This document shows positions 38,136 through 48,947 of a stretch of DNA of 64,000 bases, in pieces. This DNA is from Corylus avellana (lineage: Eukaryota > Streptophyta > Magnoliopsida > Fagales > Betulaceae): contig NC_081544.1 in NCBI RefSeq assembly GCF_901000735.1, positions 23,241,900 through 23,305,899 on the forward strand, read 5' to 3'. Position 1 is the stretch's first letter. The number at the start of each line of letters is the position of its first letter. Made by a program: the position numbers and the translations under genes. The notes beneath the pieces are model-generated. The model ran no database searches. It had not been told where the DNA came from and saw nothing but the letters and a program-made list of their open reading frames with translations.

Positions 38136-38144
38136 AAACCCTAA
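38136..38144 (-). promoter_or_regulatory. Telo-box (AAACCCTAA) upstream of RPS3A
   Basis: AAACCCTAA reads on the plus strand at 38136-38144, 82 bp upstream of the RPS3A start codon. Telo-boxes are recurrent in promoters of plant ribosomal protein genes and act with other elements in dividing cells. The placement fits; the function is inferred. Confidence 0.65.
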
Positions 38145-38149
38145 TTTTG

Positions 38150-38626
38150 TGTGTGGGGTTATATAGGTCTTCGATACGGTAGTTTGTGCTTTGGGTGGTT
38201 TTACTTGGAGGGTGGGTGTGTCATTTTGGTGGGATGGGAGGGTAATTTAATCTCTCATTTCATCTTCTTTCTTTCTCTTCCATACTCTCTCCAAACCCAC
38301 AAAATTACCGCACTGTTAACTATTCTCTTTTTCTTTTTCTTTTTCTTTTTCCTTTGTTTTTTTTTTTTTTTTAATATTGCCTAGAGAGATACGAATGACT
38401 TATGAATTAATAATGGTGAGGAGTACAAATTTTAAAAATATAACCATTAAAAGAAAAAAAATTAAATATATGAATGTTAGATAAAGAAAATAAAGAAATC
38501 CTTAAAATAATAAAAATAATGAATAAATTTAGGGGGCTGAATGAGAATGGTGAGCGTTTTTGTATATCCAAACATGTAAATATATATTACGAAAGCGATC
38601 TCGACAAAGAAAAAACTATGGGGAAA
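38150..38626. other. Promoter-distal spacer upstream of RPS3A
   Basis: A (TTTTTC)n-like pyrimidine tract lies at about 38324-38371. The rest is AT-rich with no supported gene. Confidence 0.5.
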
Positions 38627-39098
38627 ATTCACTTTACTCTCTGAAGTTTCAGGAGTTTCTCAATTCGAACCTCAATGTTTAAAAATTGGCAATGAACCCC
38701 TCAAATGTTTTAAAAATTTTCAATTCAAACCCTCCGTTACTCATTTTTGTCTAATTAGACAGAAATCATCCCACGTGCATCTCACGTGGAATTTTGATGC
38801 CCTCTATTCCAATTTTGCCCTCGTTAAAACCTATGAAAGTACGTAATTACCCTTATTAAAACCTATGAAATTACGTAATTACCCTCAATTTAATAGGTTT
38901 TAATGAGGGCAAAATTAGAATAGAGGGCATTAAAATTTCACGTGAGATGATTTCCATCAAATTTGATAGAAATTAGTAACGGAGGGTCTGAATTGAAAAT
39001 TTTTGAAACATTAGAGAGGTACATTGCTAATTTTTAAACATTAAGGTTCGAATTGAAAAATTCCTGAAACTTCAGGTGGTAAAGTGAATTTAACCCAA
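38627..39098. mobile_element. Inverted-repeat element, about 470 bp, arms about 120 bp
   Basis: The left arm (AAAATTCACTTTACTCTCTG, AGTTTCTCAATTCGAACCTC, AACCCTCCGTTAC) is mirrored at the right end (GTAACGGAGGGTCTGAATTG ... GGTTCGAATTGAAAAATTCC ... GGTAAAGTGAATTTAACCC). The centre has two direct copies of AAAACCTATGAAA followed by TACGTAATTACCCT (38826-38884). No coding sequence is present. Confidence 0.8.
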
Positions 39099-40230
39099 AA
39101 ACTATCATGATGATTACAATATTTTCGCAAATAGCTACATCGTCATAAAATGTGTAATTGAGATTGTAAAGAGAAAATGATTTTCTTATCAATAAGTTCT
39201 ATTGAATATTTATATAAGTATAACATGAATTATTATTGCATTCATACATTAGACATACGAAGCATAATAATATTAATATTTTTTGTAAATTTTGTTTGTG
39301 AGAATGCTTCTAAATACAATGTGAGAAACGGCTCACTTAGTTAACCAATGTGTTTTAAAATTAGCACAACACTAGATTTAGCCAAGTCATTGAGATTTAT
39401 TTGCATGCTTCATCTTTTGAAACACCAATATCATTGCCTTCTAATTTTATTTTATTTTATTTTTCAAAGGGGGCGCTTGCCTAGGAAGCGCCCCTTTCTT
39501 AAAATGGAGCATTTTTCACCACTAAGCGCCTCCTTTTAAAAAAAGAGGCACTTTATTCCAAATGTCTCATTTTCAAAGCGTTTTTTTGTAAAAAAAGGTT
39601 CAAACTTAAATTCTAGTTGCCATAAAAACCGACGTGTCCCAAGTGCCCATAATCAAGTGTTGTGAAATCAATAGGAACGTATTTTTGGCCAAAAATGCCC
39701 CAAATAACCATGTCACTAAACCTTGTTTTTTTTTTGTAGTACATAGAGCTCCAATGCCTTACACTATTTAAACAAAATGCTAGAAAAATATGCCACGTAC
39801 TTTTCAATAATTTAGAAACTCTAAAATGTCACTTGCCACAATTTTAAAACTCTAATCGTCAAAATTTAAAGAGAAAAATGCAAAGTCAATCTATATGGTT
39901 TATTTGATTTGCAATTAGCTTTATATGGTATTAAAATATTTCGACAGCATACAAATAACAAATTACTCTTTCCTGTCTCACTTTGTCAAAAAAAACTTGA
40001 TGGATTGTCATGTCAAAACTAATAAAATCATAACAAATGTCACTTATAATAAAAATATATATAACTATATAAAATATAAAAACTATAAATATATAAAATA
40101 AGTTAATTAAAACTATTAGTTTTTTTATTGAAAAAAAAAAGGCTGGAATAGGGGGTGGCTTGCGGGCTAGGGGTGGTTGACTGCCACCCTAGAGGTCGTA
40201 AAATTAATAGAGTTTTAGATGTTAATATCT
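39099..40230. other. Intergenic repeats, no supported gene
   Basis: AT-rich DNA. A GC-rich segment at about 39469-39545 has short inverted words (GGGGGCGCTTGCCTAGGAAG...AAGCGCC). At 40140-40196 a GGGGTGG/CCACCC core like those at 51.7, 52.4, 56.0 and 63.8 kb occurs between T- and A-runs. Confidence 0.5.
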
Positions 40231-40629
40231 AAGAAAAATTACAGTTTACCCCCCCAAAGTTGACAACGTTTTTCAATTCGAACATCAAAATTTTAATTTT
40301 TACAATCCACCTCCACAAAGTTTCAATTTTTTTCAATTCAACCAATATTATTCCAAAATTTCCATATTGCCCCTGATTTTTTTTTTTTTTTTTAATTTTT
40401 ATGAAAAAAAAAATTTTGAAGGTCTGAAAGCGACCAAATAGACGAGGGGGTGACCACGAGATACGAATTTTATTTTATTTTTAAAATTTTTTATAAAAAA
40501 TAAAAAAAATAAAAATTATGGACAATATAAAAAGTTTTGGATACAATTGGTCAAATTGCAAAAATTGAAACTTTGGTGTTCAAATTGAAAAACGCTGTTA
40601 ACTTTGGGGTTAAACTGCAATTTTCCCTA
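40231..40629. mobile_element. Inverted-repeat element, about 400 bp
   Basis: The left end AAAAATTACAGTTTACCCCC, then AGTTGACAACGTTTTTCAAT, is mirrored at the right end by ATTGAAAAACGCTGTTAACT and TTTGGGGTTAAACTGCAATT. The interior is A/T homopolymer-rich. Confidence 0.78.
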
Positions 40630-40886
40630 ATATCTATTTATCATTTAGTGATTATTGATAAATTCTTTGATCCTTGCAATAAGATTAGCAGTAATTTGCA
40701 CAACCGTATTTGCGTCCATAACTACTGCAATTTTGTTAAGATAGAAGCTATGACTCATTTCGATAGCCCAGCCTTCCTCTGGGGGTGTCTCACAATCGCA
40801 GGTCACCCCAATTCTTGCACCTTACTTTTTTCATTTTTTTTCTAACTTTTTAATTTATTATTCATGCATAAACTAAGAAATTATTA

Positions 40887-40923
<37 letters not shown>

Positions 40924-41461
40924 CATATAAAAGAGGGTGAAGAGCTTTGAAACCAATGGGACTCCCGTTTAAAAAAAAAAGATAATGATCTTCAACATCG
41001 AAATATTCCCTTAAGGAATTTAATATAATATACATCTAATTACAAATCAAGTAAATTAAAGATAATAATTTTACATTTTACATTTTATTTTTTTGTTTTT
41101 CAAATTTTAAGCTACACTCTCTTGTTATATAGTGATGTGATGTGATATGGAGAGTGTATAACAATGCACAAAGGCACCAAAAGTCAATTATAAAATAGAT
41201 TGCCACATGCCATGTCAGTTCAGCATTGAATAAAACTTAAAAGAAAAACAATTAAATAAAAAAAAAAATCTATAAAAATACAGGTCCTATCATTTAAAAT
41301 CCTTTCATCTTTTTTCTTAAAAAGTTGCAAAAAAGAAAGCAACAATAAAATCTTTTGGAGGAAACTTGCTAGCTATATATATATATATATATGATATATA
41401 GTTTGCATCCATCAATTAGCAAGTGCTGCTCATGGACGATTATAATCAGGCACCGGCGGGG

Positions 41462-42730
41462 CTAAATGCCATTTCCAATGTGGCGGCGGAGGCGGAGGAG
41501 GCGGCGGTGGGGAGGTGGTGGCGGAAGGAGGCGGTGGAGGGGAGGCAGCGGAGGTGGTGGCGGTGGCGGCGGAGGAGGAGGTGGCGGTGGCGGTGGGGGA
41601 CTTCTAGGTGAGCAGCCAAAGGCACCACAGTCAACAGGTGGATGAGCATAGAAAGAGGCACACTCATTTGGTGACCGCTGCAAAGGCCTATCCGGGATGC
41701 AATTCTGGCGGTCATCTTTCTTCGGCAGCTTCAGGCACACGGGCGGTTCACCACAGAAATAGTTATACGAGTAGGTGAAGTTCTCCAGCTTAGGCAAGAC
41801 GCATATGCCGGCGGGAATCTCACCGGACAGCTTGTTATGCGCCACATTCAACTGCTCCAAGCTCTTCATCTTCCCCACCGACTCCGGCAAAGGACCAACC
41901 AGCATGTTAGAGCTCACATCAAACACCGTAACGCCGCTCAACGACCCAATTTCCGAAGGCAAACACCCCGTTAACCCACTGTTCGTTATGATAATCTCGT
42001 TCAACGTGTTCCTCATGTTCGACAAACCGGGAGGCAGGCAACCGTTGAGGTTGTTGTTCGCCAAAACAATAACCGAAACCGGGGAGTTACCGATGTTTTC
42101 CGGCAACGACGACTGGAACTGGTTGTCGTTGATGAACAAAGCGTCGAGTTTCATGTCGAAAAGGCGGGGAGGAATCTGACCTTGGAATTGATTGAACCGG
42201 ATATCAATGAATTTGATTGAAGGCAGGCAAAGAAGAACCGGAGGGAATGAGCCCGAAAACCGGTTATTACTAATATCAATCTCGTGGAGAAGATTAAGGC
42301 TGCGAAAGCTGGGGGGGACGGTGCCGCAGAAGCGGTTGGAGTTTAGATGGAAGAGGGAAAGGTCGGTCAAGAGGCCGAGCTCTTCCGGTAGCGAACCGGC
42401 GATGTCACCGTGGTTGATGTCTATTCCGGCTACTGTTAAGGTGTGGGGGTCATCTGGGGCGGGTGCACAGTAGACACCGGTGTAGTTGCAGACATCTGGG
42501 CCACACCAGTTTGATGTGAAGTTTTTGGGGTCGGAGGTGATATGGTGTTTCCATGCCTGGAGTGCAGTGTAAGCCTTTTGGAGTCTAGGGGAGGTGTAAG
42601 AAGAAGCTTGGTGAGAGGGTTTGGAGATCAATAGTAGGATAGAGAGGATGCCCCAGACCCAGAGGGCTATTATTCTGAGATGTGGGTTCTTCTTCTTCAT
42701 CATCATCTTCCAGAATGAAGAAGCTGCCAT
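41462..42730 (-). CDS. Secreted leucine-rich-repeat extensin-like (LRX/PEX-type) protein
   Basis: A single exon of 422 codons from the first ATG at 42730. A basic start and hydrophobic stretch (about residues 18-36, IIALWVWGILSILLLIS) form a signal peptide. The LRX N-terminal signature SNWCGPDVCNYTGVYCAPAP is followed by about nine or ten LRRs (roughly residues 105-325), for example GSLPEELGLLTDLSLFHLNS. A Cys-rich hinge (CGEPPVCLKLPKKDDRQNC, PVDCGAFGCSPRS) precedes a run of about 18 prolines. Family members anchor in the cell wall, bind RALF peptides and link wall status to growth. The end is odd: after the proline run the frame turns to LHRLL...RRLLRLRRHIGNGI and stops, while another frame stays proline-rich. 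The tail is much shorter than in classical LRX proteins. MMM at codons 9-11 is an alternative start. Close LRR/extensin-like relatives of about 400 aa exist, so a short protein is not itself abnormal. Confidence 0.87.
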   Translation of the reverse strand: MAASSFWKMMMKKKNPHLRIIALWVWGILSILLLISKPSHQASSYTSPRLQKAYTALQAWKHHITSDPKNFTSNWCGPDVCNYTGVYCAPAPDDPHTLTVAGIDINHGDIAGSLPEELGLLTDLSLFHLNSNRFCGTVPPSFRSLNLLHEIDISNNRFSGSFPPVLLCLPSIKFIDIRFNQFQGQIPPRLFDMKLDALFINDNQFQSSLPENIGNSPVSVIVLANNNLNGCLPPGLSNMRNTLNEIIITNSGLTGCLPSEIGSLSGVTVFDVSSNMLVGPLPESVGKMKSLEQLNVAHNKLSGEIPAGICVLPKLENFTYSYNYFCGEPPVCLKLPKKDDRQNCIPDRPLQRSPNECASFYAHPPVDCGAFGCSPRSPPPPPPPPPPPPPPPPPLPPLHRLLPPPPPHRRLLRLRRHIGNGI

Positions 42731-42751
42731 CAATGGGTGCTCAACATTGCC

Positions 42752-42759
42752 TTATATAA
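42752..42759 (-). promoter_or_regulatory. Candidate TATA box of the LRX-like gene
   Basis: TTATATAA, inside the palindrome CTTATATAAG, lies about 22 bp upstream of the first ATG (42730). A plant TATA box normally sits about 30 bp before the transcription start, so this would place the start at or just past that ATG and favour initiation at the downstream MMM codons (42706). Confidence 0.4.
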
Positions 42760-42779
42760 GGGGGGGAAATGTGAAAGGT

Positions 42780-45339
42780 AAAAGCTTGACTAAGTCTCTC
42801 ATGATCAATCATTTTCTTTTTTTCTTTTTCGAAATTATTTTGTAGGTAGAGAGTACAGTCATGAGGTAATGTGATAATGTGTTTTATATATATTTGGATT
42901 TGACTTCATTGATATTATGAAGGTAACAGGAATGGTCTCACTTCCCTCTTAATTTGCATATTTTATGGTAAAAATAGTCTCCTTTAATTTGTTTCTTGTG
43001 GAAAGTTGCAAAGGAATTTGGCAGCTCATCTTACCCAAAAACACGGTTTTTTTCCCTATATATATATTTTTTAATTAGATTTGTTCAAGGAAGGATTATT
43101 CAACAAATTAATTATATTAATTAATTCGTTGGGTAATGTGATAGGTAAAAGTCATGAAGACACGAGTAAATTTTGTCGAGGCATCTTTTAAATGCAGGCA
43201 GCCCCTTTCAATCAATAACAGAGAAATGGATTTTGTAGGGTGATTTGTCTTAATCGACTTTAGTATTTTGCAAAAGCAGTGGTCCCGCCCCCGTCCCCAA
43301 CCCAGGGAATCTGGTAAAGTGCTGTGGATCATGCATGGTTGGTTATGGATCCACAAGGGATTTATCGTTTATCATTCTAGATTATGAATTAATTATATAT
43401 CATCAAAATATATTTGACGGTGGTTGGAATTTCAGAGTGAGATTATGATCTGACGACTGAAATGATCTGCTGGTTGTTGATATATATTGCATGCAATATG
43501 CATTAATTGACTTTGTAATTCGATGGCTCTGAAAGTTTCACAAAAATCATTTAATATTACAACTGGGATTTTCTTATTCGACAATGAGTTGGACTAAGCT
43601 TACACTTGAAGGCAACGGGTAGCAGGTCACCAACTTAATTAAGTGGTTGATCTTAATCCCCTTGTGCAGTGTGACTGGTGATTTTACCCACGCTAGTGTT
43701 AGTGCACAGTGCTTTACGTTGATGTGAACAGTAACCAAACAATATTAAAAAAATGTTGAAATGGTAATTTTTGGTGGCGTGCGTAATATCACCACTATAT
43801 ATATATATATATATGACGATGAACCCCTCTTTTACTTTTAGGTTGGAAACTTAGAATTAATTATCTCAATTTTTCAACATATTTCCACGTGAGTACAATT
43901 TTTTCCCCACTTACTAATTACCCATTTTTCAAAGCTAACATTATATCTTAACTTGTTGAATTCAATCCTCTTAAATTTTAGCAAAGCGTAAGATATATAT
44001 GCACACACTAAAGTCTCATAGAAGAAAGAATATTATTAAGACTCACGGCTGCATGGTCCATTCAAGCATGCTTGAATTAAGAGTACCCCTTTCTTTTCTT
44101 ATGATGTGAAATTTAATTAATTTACACCCATTTTGCTGGTTGAAGATTGTTAGAGAAAGAGAGAGGCAAATGAATTCAAAGACGGCTAAGGTACAGTTTG
44201 TTTCGACGTAAAATATTTGTAGTATATAAAATGTTTTTCTTATTTTTCGGTGTTTAGTATGATTGAAAATCGTGGTCAAACTGAAAACATTTTCGGTTGA
44301 TTAGGAAAAAACATTCTTTATTTTTTGTAAAATTATTTTCCTTTTTAAAAATCATAAATCATTTTGAGATTTTGAGATTCTCATTTTTGCACGCACTACC
44401 TTTCATAGTTCATTCTCCATTTCCGCCGAAGTTTGCCATAATCAGCCATCGGTGTTCGCTGGAGGTTGCCGGCTGTTTTTCAATGTCGCTAATTTTCCGT
44501 ACGAGCTAAATGCCCAAAAAATATTTTCAAGATTTTTTTTTTTAAAAAAAAAATTTATTTCATTAAAGATTTTTTCAATGAAAAACAATTTACGTCGAAT
44601 CAAACAAAACCTAAATAAGATTGCAAGAGAAAAAAAAAAAAAAAATGCTAAACATTCCGGTATAGCAAGACATAAACGAAGCTCTATGTAAATAAGCTTG
44701 AATATATCTATAGTTGTCTCAAAAGGCAAGTTAGTGCAAATATTATTGTTAAAATATTAATTAAATAATTATTTTTTATAAATTTAAATAATTCAACAGG
44801 ATATTATAATAAAGTTTTTTTTTTGTATTTTGAACCAATCGGGACGAGAGTGTTAATTAAATTTCGTAAGACAATACATTAGTTCTAGAATGTCATCTCT
44901 CTCTAAAGTCAATAGTACCAAACTCTTTAGACCAAATGATTAAGATTAAGATAATGTCAGCTTATCGTCAACAACTTCTAAACCGACATTGATCAGATTG
45001 ACAGATTCAACGTCATGCCGGAAAAAATAATGAAATTGGATAAAAATTTAGAAAAATGGGTTAATTATATTTGTAAAGTCAATAAAAGAACATTAGGTAG
45101 GCACTAAGCTTTATTTTGATTGGCAGACATGGGAAAGCAAAGGTGCTAAACCTAAAACGAACGCATTGCGTCGGTGGTCCTGAGTCAACCTTTTTTCTGA
45201 TTAACTATTTTGGAGGTAATCAACACAAAGAAAAAAAAAAAAAAAAAAAAACGAAAATAAAGAGACAAAAATGATTTCAATTATTTGTTTTTTTAGATGG
45301 AAGAAAATAAATATGTTGAAAAATATGATTTTTTTTTTT
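42780..45339. other. Intergenic region, no supported gene
   Basis: AT-rich sequence with a TA run at about 43796-43814 and long A or T runs (about 44539-44554, 44628-44645, 45230-45251). Open frames are short and of poor composition. Confidence 0.55.
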
Positions 45340-45386
45340 TTGACAGAAATTTTCTTCGTTCGAAGGAAATATCCTCAAACCAATTT

Positions 45387-46395
45387 TTTTTTTTTTTTTC
45401 AAAAAAAGAATCAATTCAATATCATTCATTGATAAACGAGCATAAAGCTCAAATAACATAAAGCAAAAGCTCTGAAGCAACCATAATCAAAGCTACGAGG
45501 TTACAAGCGTTAAAGATGACGTATTACATTCTAGACTCAAACAAAATATGCTAACCTATGACTAATTTTCAAATTAAACAGCAAATTTGCACCAAACAGA
45601 CTCAAACTAATGCATATATGTAGCTCTTATTCCTCGGCACTGAAGATAAAGAACCTCAAGCCAAAGCTCATCCTCCTCAAACCAAAAGCCAGGATAACAT
45701 TCATATCCACAATCCAAAGGTGTGGACCAAAGCAACAAACCCGAAGGGTATCAGGCATATCAAGAGAGAGGACCGAGCATTATTATAAGCAAAAACAAAA
45801 ACGATTACAGGGAAACAAAACAAGATAGAAAGAACAAAAAAAGGAAAGTCAGACAAATAAACAGGGCAATAAACAAAATAAAAAGCACACCAAGAGGATG
45901 ATAGCAGCTGGAAAGAAGAGCCGATCGCGTGTTCGCCGGAAACCGAAAACGGAAGGGGCGTTGGAAGCTCATCAGGATGGGGGCGCGAGAAAAAGCCTAG
46001 CAGAGGACGGTGGGCGGTGGAGCACGCGGAGGAGATTGGCGGCGCACTCAAATGGAGGGGGAAGTTTGAATGAAACCCTAAGAGCATCACCCACAAAGTG
46101 TACCTAAACAAGTAGAAAAAACAACAAAACCAAATACAGAAAGAAACAAAAACAACTAGGGATCAAAGGAAGGGGAAGAGGCGGAGAAGAAGGGAAAGGA
46201 AAAAAATCGCCCAAAGAGCTAGGGGCATCAGGTAAATAGGCTAGCTCAGTAAGCGAAAAAGGGCAATGGGAGGGGAGGGGGGAGGCAAAAGAGGGAGAGG
46301 GGAGGAGGGCCTGATCCGACGGCTGCTAGAGATGAAACCCTAGCAGAGAGGGGAGGGGGCTAGGCTTTCTTTGCTTTGTTTTCGAAAATAATATG
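45387..46395 (-). mobile_element. Poly-A-tailed retroposon without recognisable coding region
   Basis: On the minus strand it starts with a C/T-rich, GC-richer segment (46395-45900, with CTAGGGTTTCATCTCTAGCA) and ends with a LINE-like tail (TCAATGAATGATATTGAATT then a long A run, 45434-45384). It resembles LINE 5' and 3' UTRs joined with the coding part missing. Open frames here (for example 45701-46111 minus) read as low-complexity translation and are not called. Confidence 0.5.
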
Positions 46396-46470
46396 GGAGT
46401 TCCCAACCCATTTAAAATAACGTCAAGTGTCTATAAACATTTAAAATGCACATTACATTTACTCTAAGAG

Positions 46471-46703
46471 CCTGTTTGTGATTATGTTTGAGAAATATAG
46501 CTTTTAAGTCAAAAAGAACTTTTGAGCAAAAGCTTCATTTTTAAGCTTTTGCTAAAAGTGCGTTTTGGCCATTTTTAAGCTTTTTGGATGCTGAAAAACG
46601 CTTTTAATTTTTTTTTACCAAAATAGTACTTTTTTTTTTTAAACGGACTTTTTAAGTATTAAAAACACTTTTAGACCCCTCAAACACAATTTCAAATAGA
46701 CCC
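46471..46703. mobile_element. Small inverted-repeat element, hAT-MITE-like
   Basis: The ends read AGCCTGTTTGTGATTATGTT and TCAAACACAATTTCAAATAG followed by ACCC, roughly complementary, and enclose mirrored AAGCTTTT/AAAAGC words. CTAAG lies on both sides, a possible target-site duplication. It sits inside the family A MITE. Confidence 0.55.
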
Positions 46704-46830
46704 TAAGTTAGTAAACTGTTATTAATGACTTTAAGAATTTAATATGTCTTTTAAATGTTTATAGACACTTGGCACTATTTTAAATGGGTTGGAGGATATT
46801 TCTTTCAGACTGGTTTGAAATAAATTTCGA

Positions 46831-47123
46831 TTATTTTTGTAATATCAAAACTGCTTAAAATAATAATAATAATAATAATAATAAGAAAAGAGAAAGTTAA
46901 TTATAAGAAATGTGAGAGTTAATGGCGAAGGTTTTTGTGTTTTTACTACTATTCTTTGAGAGTAATAGTCTATATTTACTTATCTTGATTAATTTTACTC
47001 ATATACACTACAAGAAAGAACAGCAAACAATGTAAACAACTATCAAGATAACATTGCACAATCAGTTCGAATGAAACAAAGAACAGAAAAAAAAAAATAC
47101 AAAAATAGATAGCCATTCTTCTT
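46831..47123. other. Spacer with AAT microsatellite
   Basis: An (AAT)n run is at about 46859-46884. Otherwise AT-rich with no gene seen. Confidence 0.5.
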
Positions 47124-48947
47124 ATGTAAAACATACATATAAAAATGATAAAAAGTCTTCATCTTGAGGAAATTCTAACACTTTAAATAACTTTGGACAA
47201 ATGTCCAAATTAATTTGGTCTTCTTTCAACATCTCAACTAATAACTATTACTTTAGCTAGCTCTAACATATACACATGTAAAAGTTCATACCATTTATTG
47301 ATTGAATGATGAAGTCATTTGGAGGTAAGAAGAAGACAACACATTGTGCTTTATTAGCAAAGCAAGAAAAGGAAGAAGATTCCATGTGTTCCCATTTATA
47401 TATTGACATATGAATGAAATAAAGTTGAGTTTATTGTCAAATTATATGGAAAGGTGTTACATTTAAAAGACATGCACTTAGGGGGCGTAAACCGTACTCT
47501 TATGTGTGGATAATCTTTATTTTGCATTCGCATCCGCACTTTGTAGAGAGCGGATTTTAGTATCTATATCTGGACTTTATGAAATCCGCTCATAACCGCA
47601 CATGTGCTAGTAGTTTTTTTATACTAACCACCATTAACATCTGCTTTACATTTTGTTTTGTATTTTTTTGTTTTTAAATAAAAAATAAAAAATTTGAAGT
47701 TAATTTATATGGCCTTGTTTTTTTAAAAGCTTTTTATGAGCTTTTTTAGATGAATATACTTGATATTGTTGTCGCTTGTATTAGGATCTGGGGTTCTCTC
47801 TTAGAGTCTCCTCAGAGCACAGACATGAGGTGACGACAAACTACAACCAAAATAAGCTTTTGTGTTGTACACATGCAATTTGTTAATAAAACCCATTGGT
47901 TGCCCTATATAGGAACATATAATAAGATACATATAAAGTGGAATAATATGAAATAAAGGAAAGAGAGAAAGACACACAGATTAAGGTGGTTCGGCATATA
48001 GCTTACATCCACACATGAAAGCTTTAATAAGCTACATATTTCATTAATTATATGATCTAAGCACATAGTTCTATTTATAGAGCTTTACATATGATTTGAA
48101 ATATTTCAAATACAACGATATCACTTAAATCAGGATTAACAAATATTATCTAAATTCCTTGATTTAGGAAATACAAAATCAACATTTATTCTAAAGGATT
48201 TATATCCTTAACATGCCCTGCAATATTAACGGTCCGTTAGCGATCGTTGATCTTGAACATATCGAGTGACTGGAGTTAATGGCGCCTGATTTGAAATATT
48301 TCAAATGCAAAGATATCACTTAAATCAGGATTAACAAATATTATCTAAATCCATTGATTTAGGGAATACAAAATCAACATTTATTTTAAAGGATTTATGT
48401 CTTTAACACCCTACTTCTTTCCTTAAATGACGTTAACGTTTTAGTCTTTATAAGACAATTCCTTAAAAGACTTTAAGGAATTGTGTGTGTGTTAGGGGTT
48501 GAAAGTCCACCTTTAACCCATGCAAACAGACAAATAGCGAATGCGAACTATATTTGATATATTACGGTTCTAAAAGAAGAAGTAGAGGAGTAAGAGAGTG
48601 TAACACCCCAAAATTAACTTGTAATTTAGTTAGGATCAATACTACTCTATTAAAGTATACTATAGCAGAAAGCGAAAAGAAATGACATGAGACAAACTAA
48701 AATATCTTTAAACAACAATATTTATCATCAACATATATTGACTTTGAGCTTCCAAATAAATATTTCTATACAAAATCACAACTACCATCTATCCATGCAA
48801 ACCTTATGATGATAGGTTAAATGGGCGCATTTATTTTAATTAAAATATGCATTATCATACTTTATTTTAGACTAGTTCTTGTATTTTATAGTTAATTTTA
48901 AAATATTATATAATTACTAATCTTAAGCTTAACTGATGTGTTAACTG
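47124..48947. repeat. Tandem duplication, unit A (about 1.82 kb)
   Basis: Starts ATGTAAAACATACATATAAA. The same sequence restarts at 48948 and can be followed for about 1.3 kb with few differences. Internally, TGATTTGAAATATTTCAAAT at 48092 recurs at about 48288 as a second 196-bp-spaced copy. Features such as AAGGTGGTTCGGCATATAGC (about 47983) are of the kind found near LTR-retrotransposon termini, so the unit may derive from LTR sequence. No protein-coding frame is credible. Confidence 0.85.

Larger units (their letters stand above)
45340..46830. mobile_element. Nested stack: MITE (family A copy 2) split by a retroposon and a second MITE
   Basis: The left tip of the family A element (TTCTTCGTTCGAAGGAAATA) is at 45340-45386. 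The rest starts near 46398 (CCCAACCCATTTAAAATAAC) and ends at 46830 with TTTCAGACTGGTTTGAAATA. Between them lies a minus-strand poly-A-tailed segment (about 45387-46395). The right part is itself interrupted at about 46471-46703 by a third element. Order and arms were compared with the uninterrupted copy at 16763-16990. Confidence 0.65.

Noticed and set aside
45701..46111. 136-codon minus-strand frame
   Set aside because: It falls within a poly-A-tailed retroposon leader; the translation is low in complexity and has no RT or gag motif.
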